Source: Rotaria sordida (taxonomy: Eukaryota; Rotifera; Eurotatoria; Philodinida; Philodinidae). From it: 64,000 bases of DNA. Below, one piece after another: positions 25,216-38,330 of the stretch. Both the position numbers and the translations under genes were made by a program. The stretch is taken from the NCBI GenBank assembly GCA_905250125.1, contig CAJNOL010000458.1:1-64000 (forward strand), given 5' to 3'. A model generated the notes under the pieces. That model had not been told where the DNA came from and did no database searches. It saw only the letters and a program-made list of their open reading frames with translations. The stretch's first letter is position 1. The number at the start of each line of letters is the position of its first letter.

Positions 25216-25507
25216 ATGACGTCGCAAATATAATCTGCCATCCGGATTGATTCCGTGGGATTTGTATAATAAATACTTATCTTTTAGATCGATTAGCTTT
25301 CCAACCGTGTCCAATAGACAGTACAAGCTCAAATACATGAGTTTTTAAACTACTACAACGATTGTTTGGTTCTAAACATAACCCATAGTTAGTTTCTAAC
25401 TTTAGGCTCTTTATAGAGAAACCTTGATAACTCGCGAGGAAACATCTTCGAGTGCTAAGTCGTTTCTGGCTTTTGACTGTGCTCATTCGATGAGTACTGG
25501 CGAGCAT
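25060..25507 (-). pseudogene. Coding-like minus-strand frames, unknown
   Basis: Two overlapping frames (25277-25507 with KSLKLETNYGLCLEPNNRCS; 25060-25338 with DKYLLYKSHGINPDGRLYLR) look non-random and could be one gene with a frameshift near 25300. No family is recognised, and the lower part overlaps the inverted repeat at 25188-25215. Probably transposon-derived. Confidence 0.25.
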
Positions 25508-25560
25508 AGAAAAAGTCTAGAATGACTGGGTTTTCCAAATCTTCGCTCTTATGATATCGA

Positions 25561-25932
25561 ATTTTTACTGAATTTTTCAACAAAGCCCTGTACTCCCCCT
25601 CAGATTACGTTCAAAGTTGAATTTTTAGTTTTGCCTTGAAACTGTGCACAGATCATGCTTTCAATGAAACTAGTTCATTGTGAAAGTTTCAGCCTTTTTC
25701 GTTGCTTTTCTCATGAGATATGGATATTCAAAATTCTGTCGTGTGAGAAAGCAAATTTTGTGCTTTTGCTAGTTTATCACGAAAGAAGCAACGGAAGAGG
25801 CTGAAACTTTCACAATGAACTAGTTTCATTGAAAGCATTATCTGTGCAAAGTTTCAAGGCAAAACTAAAAATTCAACTTTCAACATGACCTGAGGGGAGT
25901 ACGGAGTTTTGTTGAAAGATTCAGTGAAAACC
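25561..25932. mobile_element. Foldback (long inverted repeat) element, 372 bp
   Basis: Left arm 25561-25705 and right arm about 25788-25932 are reverse complements over about 145 bp with roughly 85-90% identity. Examples are AACTAGTTCATTGTGAAAGT facing ACTTTCACAATGAACTAGTT, and CTGAATTTTTCAACAAA facing TTTTGTTGAAAGATTCAG. An unpaired 80-bp centre lies between. No coding capacity. A MITE or foldback transposon. Confidence 0.8.
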
Positions 25933-27420
25933 TATTTTTTCAGAAATTTTACAAGCAGAAGAGCCTAGATAGGCACAGATAGTCAGCATCAAGTGAGAAG
26001 CATAATTATACAAAATATCAAGTTATCAACTTTATCAATTGTAAGGATTGCTCATGATCCGCTTTTTCGGTCCACTGTGTCTTCCTCCCCCCCCCCCTCG
26101 ATTTGCAAGAATCTTTTGCTGGTTCCACCACTATTCATATAATGAGTTATTCTTTCTGTTCTGATGTAACTATAATTCATTGCATTAAGAAAAGTAATGA
26201 ATAGAGAAATCTCATCAAATGAATGATTTATTTCTATACGCAAGTGAATAACTGTTACATTGGAAACAGGAAGAGTGACTCAACAATGTATGGAAATATT
26301 TCATTCTATCGATGAGAAGAATAATGTGTATATTGAGTATGATGACTTACAGGTTTGAAAAACATGATTTTTCTTTTTGTTTTTCTTGAAGTTTTCTCTT
26401 TCCAAATTTGAATGGATAATAAGTGTTTTATTTTCAACTGAACGAAATGTTGATCTATTTGAACAAATTGACTTTGTGTAAAGTAGCGAATTCTTTTGAA
26501 GTTTCAATGTCTGATTTTTATGGAATCATCAATATCGTTAACAGTTTATTTGTCAATCAATTGTATTCAACTTTGTATCCAAGACCACTAAAACATGTTG
26601 CTGCCACTTTGACATCTTGACTAAGTTTTTTTCCTTAAGATGACTATTAAACCATAAATGAAACATGATTGGTGGCAACCACTCATTCTTAGTTCAATCT
26701 TGTATTAAGTTCCTTAATACATTTTCTCAGAGTACGTTCTAATTTCACAGTTGACTTAATGCACAAACTTCTTTTAAAATCGAAAGATTCATCACCAAGA
26801 AGATCTTTTTCAATTTGATCAGATAAAATATCATATATATATGAGCAATAAAATTAAATGGCAATACCTCTTCAAACTCATTTCATTTGTCAAGTGGTAT
26901 TACTGCTGCTGTATAGTACATTAACTGTACGAATATTTATTCAGTTCATAATTGTTTTACACCCATTCACTAAATGGACTTGAAAAATATTAATAACACA
27001 TTTATAACGGTAAAAAAAATTAAAATCAAACACTTTTCTACGCAATGTTTGAATTCTAAATTGTTTTTCGATTTATTATTTTGCAAGTAGAATATATGAT
27101 GAACTATATCACAAATATGAACCTTGTACTATTAGTCATTGAAGAAAGAAAAATAATTGCATGATGATAAAATAAGAATCCGTACTTTGATTAATTCACA
27201 ATATCTATATGAGATAAAAAACATTTTTTTCAACTTATATGTTTGACTGAATGTTGTCAACGTTAAAACATGTATTCTTTTTTTATGTGAGGAAAACAAC
27301 AGCAAAAACGATATGTATTTGATATGGATGAAAGAAATAAACACACACAAAAAATGCCTTATTACTCTAGAATATTTTGATATGACAAAAAAAGTAAAAT
27401 AAAATAAAAGATTTCTCCAA
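25933..27420. other. Intergenic region upstream of the NCKX 3' end
   Basis: No gene recognised. A poly-C tract sits at about 26089-26098. The rest is AT-rich. The last part is probably the 3' flank of the minus-strand exchanger gene. Confidence 0.45.
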
Positions 27421-30400
27421 TTAACACATAGGTGGGTTGACAAAACCAAATACATTAAGTTCAATTAATAAGGAAAAAATCACGAATATTCCATAAATAG
27501 CAAGGAAAAAAATACCCAAATTTTGATCTAAATACCATTTTCGATTATGAAAACTAAATACCTAGAACAAATAATCAAAAATAATAATAATAATAATAAT
27601 AAAAGTATATCATTTTTTAAAATTTTTTTCTTGCCGTTATAGCAACAATGCCAAGTAAAAGAACAGAATCGTACATAAGTCCATTAGAATTGATATGTAC
27701 TGCTTCTCCACTAACTAATACTTTAGAAAACCATGGTAAAGCAAGACCAACTAGTAAATCAAATACATTCGAACCAAATGTATTCGATACACCCATATCG
27801 ACAAGACCTAGTCAAAAAAAAAATATATATATCAAAATTCTTCTATATTATTAAGTTTCATTTCAATTTCTACCTTGACGAACTACTAAGACACTACTCA
27901 ATGCATCTGGTACACTACTACCGGCAGCTAAAAATGTTATACCCATAACACTATCCGGTATACCAAATGTAAAACCAATAATTGTGACCATCCAAACCAT
28001 TAGATAAGTCAATAGACATAACCAAACAATAGCCATGACAAAGGTAAATGGGTACCATTTATACCATCTGTTGTATATATGTATTGATTAGAAATGAATA
28101 TTTAATGAATTAAGTATAATTACTCACCTTGGATTTCGACAATCGGGAATAGTAAAATGGCAGAGAATTTTAATCGGTGCTATTATTACCCATTTAACAA
28201 AACCTATTGGATCATAATTATAAGCAGGAATACTTTTCCAATCATTATAATTGTCTTCAGCTGCTAATAAACTAAATATCGAAATAAAACATATTATTTA
28301 TTTTGATGAAATAGCTTCTTTTTTCAACATAAAGAAAAAAAAACTGTTCTACCTTGGTGTACGACCTTGATAAAATGAAAAACGTCTTTCATTTGCTGGT
28401 TTTTGAGGACGAATTACACCTTGTCCTTGTTGTGATCGCATCTATAGAATAACAAATTATTTCTCTTTTCGAAAGATCAATTTTTATTTTTCATCTTACT
28501 TGACTAATAACAAATCGAACAGCCATTTTAAATCTAGTTCGAGTTCGAAAATATCTTGACATCATTAATTTAAGTACTGATGTTTCAAAATCAAGTGGTA
28601 AATATGATCTTGCAATCATTTCATCAATTGGTATACGATTTTGTCCTATTGATGTATTTTTATTAAAGGCACTACCATCATCATCATCAAATCGTTCTAT
28701 GAAAATAAAAAAAAATATATTTTATATATAGAAATAAAAAAGTCAACAAGCAAACTAACCATAAGTATTGTTCATTCCATATGTTTTTTTAGTATTAGCA
28801 TAATTTATTATTGGCTCAGCTGGTCCACCATATGATTTGAATATTTGCCATCGATTAACAAATAATCGTTGTAATTTTTGATTATTACTATTCGAAATAA
28901 ATGAATTTTTGAATTTTTAAAACAATTTATTCTTACCACATGATGGTTATATATCCTGCATACATTACAAGAAGAAATACTGATTCAAATAATGTTATAC
29001 GACCATCTGATAAACACTATTTTCATAAAATATAAATTTTTCATTATATTGTTCTATTTGTTGATTGATTAATACTTACTATGATTAAAACTAAGATTGA
29101 CATCGAATAATATAGAGAATCCCGACATAATGGCCTATATTAAGTTATTAAAAAAAAAACGCGAACAGTAATTAAATGAATATTCTAATATCAAACATAC
29201 ATACCACCAAGTCAATCGAATTGCCTATTGAATAAATATTACTAAATCATATATGATAAGTTATTTTTAGTTTCAAACTTACTCCATTAACGAATAAACC
29301 ACATACACCAATGACACAAACAATATTGAATACAGCTGAACCCACAATTGTTCCTACACCAACATCACCTTTAGCCACAAAAATGCCTAAAGAAATTTTA
29401 TTTTATTTTATTTTATTTTTTGTTTTCTATGAAAAAAAATCCTATCAAAAAAAAAAATATTTACCAATAATAGCTGTAAAAAGTTCAGGTGATGATGATC
29501 CGGCCGCCATGAATGTTGCACCTGCAACATCTTCATCAAGACCTAATGCCTAAAAGAAAAAAAAAGAATAAAACATGAATCATATATGACTTCAAACTAA
29601 TTCAATCTATACCCCACAAAGTTTATCCAATGCTGATATAAAATAATCATCGACAACTATTGCAATAGCAATGAAAATATAAAGACAAGCCATAAAATGA
29701 AATATAATAGCTCCCTATATGATAATAATAATAATTGATTATCACATTTATACATATAAAAATTCACAATGACTTACATGACGTCTTTGTGATTGAGTAA
29801 AAAGATCTTCGGGAAATTCATCGATGGCTATAATGGAAAAATGCAGAAACAAAAGGAATGTATATTTGTGCAATTTATGCTTTTATGAAATCCTTCGCAG
29901 ATAGAAGCATACGGAGATTAGATTACATGGCAATGCTTCTGTATTTTATAATTTGATTTGACATGAATTATTGAAGACGAAAAAAAAACAAGAATATTTT
30001 ACCTTAAGGCTTACTAGAGAATAGACATAATAATAGAAATTTTTAATTTTACTTACAAGGTTCAGTACAATTTTTACGTTGTCCAGGTTTCCAACCGATT
30101 GTAGTTAATGCAACAGTTGTTGTTGTAATAATAGTTGTTTTTCCATCATCGATTTGGTCTAAATGATCATTATGTCATCCTTCAGTTCTTTTCTTTTTTT
30201 TTTTTGAAAAAAAAAAGAAAAATAAAACTACAATTCTCATGAGAGATTATCAATGAAAACAGCATGTTGTTTTTATATTGCTGTCAAGTAAAGATGATAT
30301 CCTATTTTCTTTGTACTTTCTTCCGGTATTTATAGACAAATCGAATACAATCATGATCAATATAAACTTACCGACAGAAGCAGCTGTTGATTGTATTTTT

Positions 30401-30642
30401 TGTGGTCGATATTTCCAATTTGATTTTGTACTACGTGGAGCAGCAGTAATCGGTCGAAATCGTTGGCCAATAATATGAGCCAAAGCAAGACCAACAAATA
30501 TTCGAATAAAAAATTTGACATTATGTCGATTGACAATATGATGATTGTCAGTTGGTCGTTGTTGTTTATGTAACAACGAAAACAATGGAGCCTGCATAAT
30601 AATGATGATGAGAAGAGGATGTTCTTGACAATAATCAATCAC
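27421..30642 (-). CDS. SLC24: K+-dependent Na+/Ca2+ exchanger (NCKX, SLC24 family)
   Basis: Sixteen exons on the minus strand: 30372-30642, 30057-30158, 29778-29827, 29613-29714, 29465-29549, 29283-29386, 29205-29224, 29080-29134, 28937-29016, 28760-28887, 28500-28696, 28353-28441, 28128-28271, 27874-28067, 27635-27807, 27421-27561; 644 aa plus stop, exactly in phase. After an N-terminal signal-anchor-like helix, [16 protein letters not shown] leads into the first transport half. Alpha-1 is [20 protein letters not shown] with [11 protein letters not shown]; a hydrophilic cytosolic loop follows (exons 10-12). Alpha-2 is [20 protein letters not shown], then [20 protein letters not shown]. It ends in a helix and FVNPPMC. 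It exchanges 4 Na+ for 1 Ca2+ + 1 K+ across the plasma membrane. The acidic/Ser residues of both alpha repeats are intact. Intron 15 begins GC rather than GT. Exon 7 is only 20 bp. Confidence 0.95.
27578..27600. repeat. (AAT)n microsatellite in the last NCKX intron
   Basis: Seven to eight AAT/ATA units inside the GC-AG intron between the last two exons of the exchanger gene. Confidence 0.8.
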
Positions 30643-32093
30643 GACACATTTTTGTTCTCTTCGTTCTTACTCTTGTTATTATTCTCATTTTGATGAACCT
30701 TCATTCAAGATGTGCTTTATTGTGTCACTGAATACTTTCAACTATTTCTGCATTTGCTCATCGTCTTACGCTCTCGGTTTTTTTTTTATTTCTTTATCAA
30801 GTATTCCAAAGAGCACGACTTCTCTCACAGCGACATTGAGAGAACCGGAAAAAATTTTGTCGAACCGACAGCGAAAGAAAAAGAAGAGCATAGAGAGAAA
30901 CAGAGACTGCTCGTAAAAAGATAAAAAAAAGGCCCGCTATACAATTAATTATTGCAAATAGATGGTTCGAAACAGAAAAAAAAAAGAAGAAAAAATGCAT
31001 TTTAACGGAAAATAATAGAGAAACACAGACAGGGGGAGAGAGAGAGAGAATCGTATTGTTGATAATTCAGCAGGAAAAAGACAGGAAAAATGATAGCAAG
31101 ATAGAGCAGATATACAAAACTTGAACGGGTTAATGCAACAAGAAAAGGCTAAAGAAAAAAAAAAAGAAAAAATGTCGATGGCGATCGGCATGTTTACGAG
31201 AAATCACAAGAAGGCGCCACTTCAACATCGAAGAGAGAAAGGAAGCATGAAAGTCAGATATGTTCACATACTCAGTCTCCTCCCCTTCACTCGTTATATT
31301 TTTTCGGAATTCTGACAACAAAATTGTGCTTTCTCTTTCTTCTCTCTCATTTTTACCACTGTCAAATTTCTTGCCGAGTAATTCAACATGAATGATGAAC
31401 GTACATGCATCCCGAAAGAGAAAGCCACAATAGAAATGCGTGCACATGCATACAAAAGAAAGTATTAAGACATAATTCAAATAAAATGTTGATCTATGTT
31501 TACATGAAGAATCATGCTAGTTTAATATGACAAAAAAAATCAGTATTAATTTAATTTGAAAAAAAAATGAAATCTAAACGATTAATTAATCTTTCAATAG
31601 AATAAGAAAGAGTTTTCTCTTTCCTCAATCGTTGACATTCATTTGATTTACAAGAAAGAAAGAAAAAATTGACATTTATTTGATAACATTCTTTACACAA
31701 TCAACGAGATAAATGCTTGAAAATTTTGATTTCTACTGAGACTATGATTCAATAGTCATCTTCTTTCAAAAGAATTTAATCAAGTTTTAATTATAACAGG
31801 TTGATAATGAAAATAGATAATAGATATAATCTATATTAATCAATCTAAACAATATTCTTTTTCTGCATAGATAAACATTTTCGCATAATAATTGGTTGTT
31901 ATGCATTAATATTGATTGAATTATATAGATGACAAATTTTAATTTCGACTATACTTTTCATCTTAGTTCATGATTCTTTTTGCTTAGTGATCATGTTTGT
32001 TAATACTGATCATTAATCATAAATATAGATATAAGAAGTCATGAAATAATTAATAATAAATATCTAATCATTGCATAAACAGCAAAAACATCT
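30643..32093. other. Divergent intergenic region, purine-rich
   Basis: This lies between the NCKX start (minus) and the 366-aa gene (plus), so it probably holds both promoters. Much of 30860-31200 is purine-rich on the plus strand (GAGA/AAAGAA runs), which creates long but meaningless frames on both strands. No exon recognised. Confidence 0.5.
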
Positions 32094-33851
32094 ATGATGT
32101 TACCATATAATAATTCAGCTGATACAGATAGAAAAAATTTTAAAAAAATTGATCGTGAAGTTAAATTTTGCCGACATATATCAAAATTATTACAAATTCA
32201 ATTTGCTCAATATTTAAATAATCTGTTAGAATATTCAAGTGAATTAACTTATTTTGCTATAAATGCATTTCAAGCATCATCATTACGACGTGTACAAATA
32301 AATAAACTGGTATAGTTATTTTTATCAATTGAAATTTCATTTTGAATATAGAAACAAGAAAAAAAAAGAATTCTCTTTCTTTTTTTTTTTATTCACATTA
32401 ATAAGGAATAGTATAATTTACGGTTTAATGCGTTGCCGAATTGCAATTCATCTTGAAAAAATGATTACAACGTAGACTTGGGAATGAAATAAAAAGGAAA
32501 TTATGATTTCCGGTTCTTTTTTTTTACGTCTCATTATAGTTGAAAATTAGGATTATGTTATTTTTGTGTTTTAAAAATTAATTCATTGATTTTAGCAAGC
32601 TTTCAGTGGTTTTTGTGTACCACGTACATGTGCTTTTTATTACAATCTCGATACAGATTTTGATAATTTTGTTCAAAAAATGCGTCTTCTATGTGCATTA
32701 AGTATATATTAAATATATTCATCTTTTAATGTACAAGTTTTCCATATTAGCTAAACAAACATTTCGTGATATACGTATTGCACGAAATCATTTTTCGGAT
32801 GCTAAAATGATGAATTTACCAATTGTACATCGATCAATTGATATATTTAAATGTAATATTAATCGATTACGTGATTTAAAACAAATACATCAAGATATTG
32901 GCAATGGTCTATTATTACCTAATGATCAATTATATTTAGCTCTTGATTTACTTGTAACTGATTTTGAATTATTAAGTTGTGAACTTGATGCTGAAGTAAG
33001 AAAAATAAATAAATAAAATTAAAATAAAATTTTTATTTTTATTTTTATTTTTTAAGATTAAATTTGCCGATGCTATGGTTTTACAAACAATTATTAAAGG
33101 TCTATATAAGAGTATTGAATTTATGTAAAGATATAATTTTCTTCGTTCGGGTAGTTCATTAGCATTATCATATTGTTTACACAAGTTTTTTTCTTTTTTT
33201 GTCCTAACGAATAATTTTAACAAATAGATAATGTTTGATAGTTACGTATATGAAAAAGACTGATGGATACAATGAAATTAAATTAAGACTAACGAGAATT
33301 AATTTTACTAGATGTTTTTCTTCAATATCGCATTGCTTTAACTTGGATTTATCCGGCTGTAAAATATTCAGCTTATCGTCCAAGTGATCCAAATGTCCAA
33401 CAAGAAATTAAAAAATGTGATCAACCAATTGGTATTCAACATATAGGTGATTATTGTGATAAAAAAAAGAAATTAGTAAAAAATTCAAGTACAATAACTC
33501 ATGTTCAATCAATCGAACGTATAACAAATCCTATACATAATATTAATCAAAATTTTGCTACTGATACAATGAGTAATTGTTCATTAAAATATCAAAAAAA
33601 AAGAAGAAAATGTTCTAGAAAATTGCTTAATACAACAGCAGCTATAGATGATTTTAATCGATATTTAAATGAGAAAAAACTTCATAATATAGGAATTATT
33701 AATATAAAAAAGTGTAAATCAAATAGAATTACTTATAAATCATTTGAATTCAATCCAATTGTGAGTATTTAATCAATACTATTACAATAATTTAAACAAT
33801 GATTATTTATTTTTCTTCTAGATTCAAAACATGAGAAAAAATCATAGATAA
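32094..33851 (+). CDS. Unrecognised 366-aa protein
   Basis: Six exons: 32094-32309, 32596-32701, 32751-32995, 33057-33111, 33312-33760, 33822-33851 (TAA); they sum to 367 codons in phase. The first two thirds are alpha-helical and conserved-looking: HISKLLQIQFAQYLNNLLEY, then QAFSGFCVPRTCAFYYNLDT, then RSIDIFKCNINRLRDLKQIH, LALDLLVTDFELLSCELDAE, and NVFLQYRIALTWIYPAVKYS. The last third is basic and low-complexity (KKRRKCSRK, IINIKKCKSN). No signal peptide. Intron 1 (286 bp) and intron 4 (200 bp) are the longest. The donor at 33112 (A|GTATTG) is weak; reading through it gives a stop at 33126-33128 and a 212-aa product, so two isoforms are possible. Family unknown. Confidence 0.65.
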
Positions 33852-35611
33852 TTCAAATGGTTAATACCATTACATAAATAATTTATTCAATTATAAAATA
33901 GTTTCACTTTAAAATGTATCTCAAGTCATTGATAAATATAATATAGAATTGACTAAATCAAAAAAAAAAAAGAAATTCTTTATATGATGATAGTTATTCA
34001 TCTTACGCATTTTTTTCTGTTGTTTAAGTACTCAATAGAAACAAAATATTCTTTCGTTTTCTATCATGTTTTTCATATCCTTACATTTGTTTGCTCTCTA
34101 TTAAGAAAGTCAGAGAAAGAAAATTTTTTAATGTATATCAATATTAGTCTAAATGTTAGATAAATATAACTTGCTCAACATTAATAACTTCCGTTTGTTT
34201 TGATGAGAATGTTTTCTCAGTAAAAACGGAAGAATAGAAGATAAATGCGTGACAGTTAAATACTACGATTTGGTGTATCTCAAGGGAAAACAAAACAGAA
34301 ATGTTCTATGAGACATAGTCACATATATAAATATATTCTCAGAACATAAATACACTTGCTTAGTCGGGATAGAAAGAAAAGAAAAAAAGATGAATTCAAG
34401 CAAAGATTTATTAATTTTCAAATGGATGTCGAATATATTATGTTGATACAAGTTATTTTTCTTTTATTTGGATTGTTTGAATGAAGATTGATAATGGATG
34501 AACTACTCAAGGTTAATGTATTATAGTAGTCTATGATGATTAACCTCTTCAGGATAGATAATAATGCAAGAAAATATAAGACAATGTTACTTTGATTCTA
34601 TTATTAGTGTTTTATATATTAATTTTCAAGGAGAATTCTTATAAAAGGTATGATAAGTGTTCTTATATTGCATCTAATTAGTAGTCAATCTTTCTGAAGG
34701 TAATATAAAGAGAAAAATAAATAATAGGTAGTCATGTTCTATTTGAAAGTACGATATATTTAAAGTGACTCATAGTCAAATTTGAGTTAGAAAATGATCG
34801 AATAAAAACAATCCGATGGAAAGAAATTATTTATATATGTCGTTTTTTCTCCAATAAAATATATATATATTAAGAACAAGTTCAAGTGCTCTTATCAAAA
34901 TACGCAAAGTGTTGTTTCAAAAAACTATTAATTATTTCTTCCGTTCGTTTCCACTCTTTTATTTCTTGAATTGAATTATATTTCTCGTATAAAAAAGCAT
35001 AATCAAAATTATATTCATTGAGCTAACATTTTCAACTTTTTTCATTGGTGCTTCACTAGAGACCGTATTTCGAGTTTACACGATTATTTCAAAAAAAAAA
35101 TTTTCAGATATAAACGACTGTAAGATAATATTTTCTTTTCAATATTTGTAAATATCTGAGCCAAAAAAAAGAATATTTTTTGAAGTCATTTCTTTCAACT
35201 GATTAAAAATGACCTAACGAATCGACTAGTTTGTACTGTCTTGAAAATATTTTTAACCAACTAGTAACCTGCAGGATTAGACCGTTTACAACACTGATGC
35301 AAACTATCTTTCATTTTTGTGTTATTCTATTTCGACTGTTGAGATTTTCTCGTTCATTGATATTACAATGATAAAACTAGACTTATTAAGATATACATAA
35401 TAAATGCAACTATCATCTTTGATAATTATCATATTCGTTATGAGTAGATACTTCGACTCCTCTATATTCCGGATTTTTTTTTTGAATATTCTCTGACTTG
35501 TAAATTCATTGGTTGTAATCCACTATTGATATATTTTATTGTTTGGTTTTTTTTGTAAAAATTATTTTTCACTGTTTAAGCTGACATAAGGAAAACATAG
35601 TTTACTAATAA
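33852..35611. other. Convergent intergenic region
   Basis: This lies between two convergent genes (366-aa protein on plus, sulfatase on minus). AT-rich, no exon or repeat recognised apart from short AT runs; it should contain both polyadenylation sites. Confidence 0.5.
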
Positions 35612-37476
35612 TTAGCATTGACAAGAGTTAGTTATCAAACGAATTATACGTGTCCATCCTTGTGCATTACAACAAGGAAATAACCAAGGTAATGCAAGTT
35701 TTTCTAGTTGATTTGGTACTGGAATAAGTGTTGCTTTATGTTTTTGAACTGCTGCATCCATCATAGATAAAATATTTGAATAATTTTGAATATCCAATGG
35801 TGATTCTTCAGCAGGATCAGTTTCAATATCAAATAATAATGGTGGTGAATGTTGTATACTAAGACAAGGACAAATAATATCACTAGGACATGCACGTAAA
35901 CCTTCATCCCATTTTGGAGTCCAATAATGTGCTTTATATTTACCTTGACGTACAGCCGTTATTGTTGAACCACAATAATGAAAGAGTGTATCTCGTTCTT
36001 TTTGTATGTTAGTTGTTAATGAAGAAGTAAACATTTCAGGATTCAATTTTAATTGTGACCATAAACTAACACCATCGAGAGGACGATCTTGTATTGATTG
36101 AACATTCCATAAATTCAAAAGTGATGGATAAAAATCTAATAATGAAGATATACTTTCAATTGTTTGACCTGGAATTACATGTCCTGGCCAACGAATAATA
36201 CCAGGAACACGAATACCACACTCCCATGTTTGTCCTTTTGCACCACGTAATGGTTCACTAAGTTTACCAGAAGTTGTTAGAACACGACCACAAAATCCAG
36301 CTTCAATTCCACGTTCAAGAAAAGGTCCATTATCGGAAGAAAATAAAATTAAAGTATCATTTTCAATATCAAGAGTTTTCAATGCTTGAATAATTTCTCC
36401 AACACTCCAATCAAGTTCTTCAATATTATCACCATATGCACCATGACGACTACGTCCAACATTTTCTGGAAGAGTAAATAAAGCCGTATGTACTTTAACA
36501 TAAGCCATATAAAGAAAAAATGGTTTCTTATGAATTTGAATGGTTTCTTTCATAAATTTAATTGCCTCATTTGTATTACGTAGAGTTAAATCTTGTAAAT
36601 GAACTGGTTGTTCAATAATTGTTTCATTTCGATATAATAAACATGAAGAACGACTAAGAAGAGTAAAACTAAGTGAATACCACATACCACCAAAGAAACC
36701 AATAATACCTAAAACTAATATTATAAAAGCTAACTTACGAGAATAAATCAACCATGTCACCAATATAATACAGATTATTGCTAGCCAAATCTTGACAAAA
36801 TGAAAATATTTAAAACAAATATTATAAGAAAATCATAATCTAAATCGTTATTTACTTTGCCTCTCAGAGTAATCCAATATGAAAAATATGAACGTTCAAG
36901 AACTTCACCATGTCCACCAATTAAATTATATACTTTCTTATTTCCACATGTTTGTACATTGGTCACAGGCATACCAAAGAACGTATGAAAACCATGACGA
37001 GTAGGTAAATGTTCACCATCACGTCCTAAACCTATATGCCATTTTCCAACTAAACCAGTTCGATAGCCTAATTGCTGAGCAATTTCAGCCATCGTCGTTT
37101 CATCATGTGGTAAACCACCTGGTTGAGCTGGAGAATAAAATGTACGAAATTGATTAGTATTTGATGTTAGTCCTAAACGTATAGGATATCTTCCAGTAAG
37201 AAATCCAGCACGAGATGGTGTACATATTGAAGCTGCTGAATACATTTGTGTATATGTTGCACCATCACGTGCTAATGAATCAATATGTGGAGAATTAATT
37301 GTTGAATTTCCATAACATCCTAAATCTCCATATCCCAAATCATCGACAAGAAAAATTAGAATATTAGGTGTTGTTGATTTTGATATATTTATTAAATGTA
37401 AAAAGATAAAATAAATTCCAAAAAGAATTTTCATTTTTGATCTCAATTGACTATTGAATCTAAGATTCTTAATCAA
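35612..37476 (-). CDS. Steroid-sulfatase-like membrane arylsulfatase (STS/ARSD/E/F type)
   Basis: Two exons, 36856-37476 and 35612-36790 (minus); 599 aa in phase 0 across the 65-bp intron. Signal peptide about residues 15-33 (if Met15 starts the chain it is more standard). TPNILIFLVDDLGYGDLG carries metal-binding Asps. SICTPSRAGFLTGRYP is the sulfatase signature; Cys85 is the residue converted to formylglycine. GKWHIG and the later FSSDNGPF add further active-site residues. Two hydrophobic segments follow TLRGK (IWLAIICIILVTWLIYS and LAFIILVLGIIGFFGGMWYS), the hairpin anchoring STS-type enzymes in the ER membrane. Later motifs HTALFTLPENVG, GAYGDNIEELDWSVGEI, GIRVPGIIRWPG and PPLLFDIETDPAEESPL, with a Cys-rich end (PWLFPCC...CQC), agree with that group. 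It hydrolyses aryl or steroid sulfate esters; substrate not predictable. Confidence 0.93.
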
Positions 37477-38330
37477 CTTTCAGTTTAATGAATTGTTAAA
37501 AAATGTTTCAAAAAAATATATTAAATCTACAATGATTAGTGAGATAAAAAAAACAACGAATCATCGGTAATGGCGTGATCTTAACGTAATTAATTATTTT
37601 CCTCTCCAAAATTCTCATATAAGTTGTCGATCTTTGATAATGCGACATAGACTTGACAACCTATTCGATATAGATTATCGTATCTAGAAAATATCCAAAA
37701 AAAAACAAGTGAATTAAAATAACTTTATAGATCTCAATAAACCAGCCTACCTATGACTCACATTGCATTTAGTATATGATAAAGTAAAAATAAGCGAACA
37801 ATTTAGATAAAAGAACCTTTAAAATGTCCTCAGAGAAGAAGGAGACACATTTCTTTTTACTGATAAGTATATATATATATAAAGCCACAGATAAAAAAAA
37901 TGAATTACTTTAATGTTCATGATTATCTCTAGAACAAGTTTTACTAGAATAAACGGGATCATAATAAATGTTAAGTATAGTTGGTTAAAAAAAATGAGCA
38001 TGCTTTTATTATCAAAACAGTAGCTATCTAAAAAGAATTCATTGCATCTAGAAATAATGAAATATGAATTTAAAGATTTTAAAATATATTCCAATTTCTA
38101 TGAAATTTTTTTATGCAAAACTTGGTTTCTGTGCTGATTGTACAAGGTTTTTTCATATTTATAACTCATCAAAACAGAAAAAAAAACGACTGTCTACAGA
38201 GGTCACTAATCAATACAATCTTGCTTCTGATTTCTTCTCTATGTCCACCAATTGTTACAATAATGTCAAAAAATGATTTTAGCTGGATTATTGTGTACCT
38301 TTTTTCTTATCGTTAATCGTTTTGTATTCA
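37477..38330. other. Intergenic, divergent promoters of sulfatase and metaxin
   Basis: About 850 bp between divergent genes, with no exon recognised. A short (TA)n run lies at about 37867-37880. Confidence 0.5.

Noticed and set aside
30860-31480. Overlapping long frames on both strands near the NCKX promoter
   Set aside because: They arise from GA/CT-rich low-complexity sequence and have no splice context or family.
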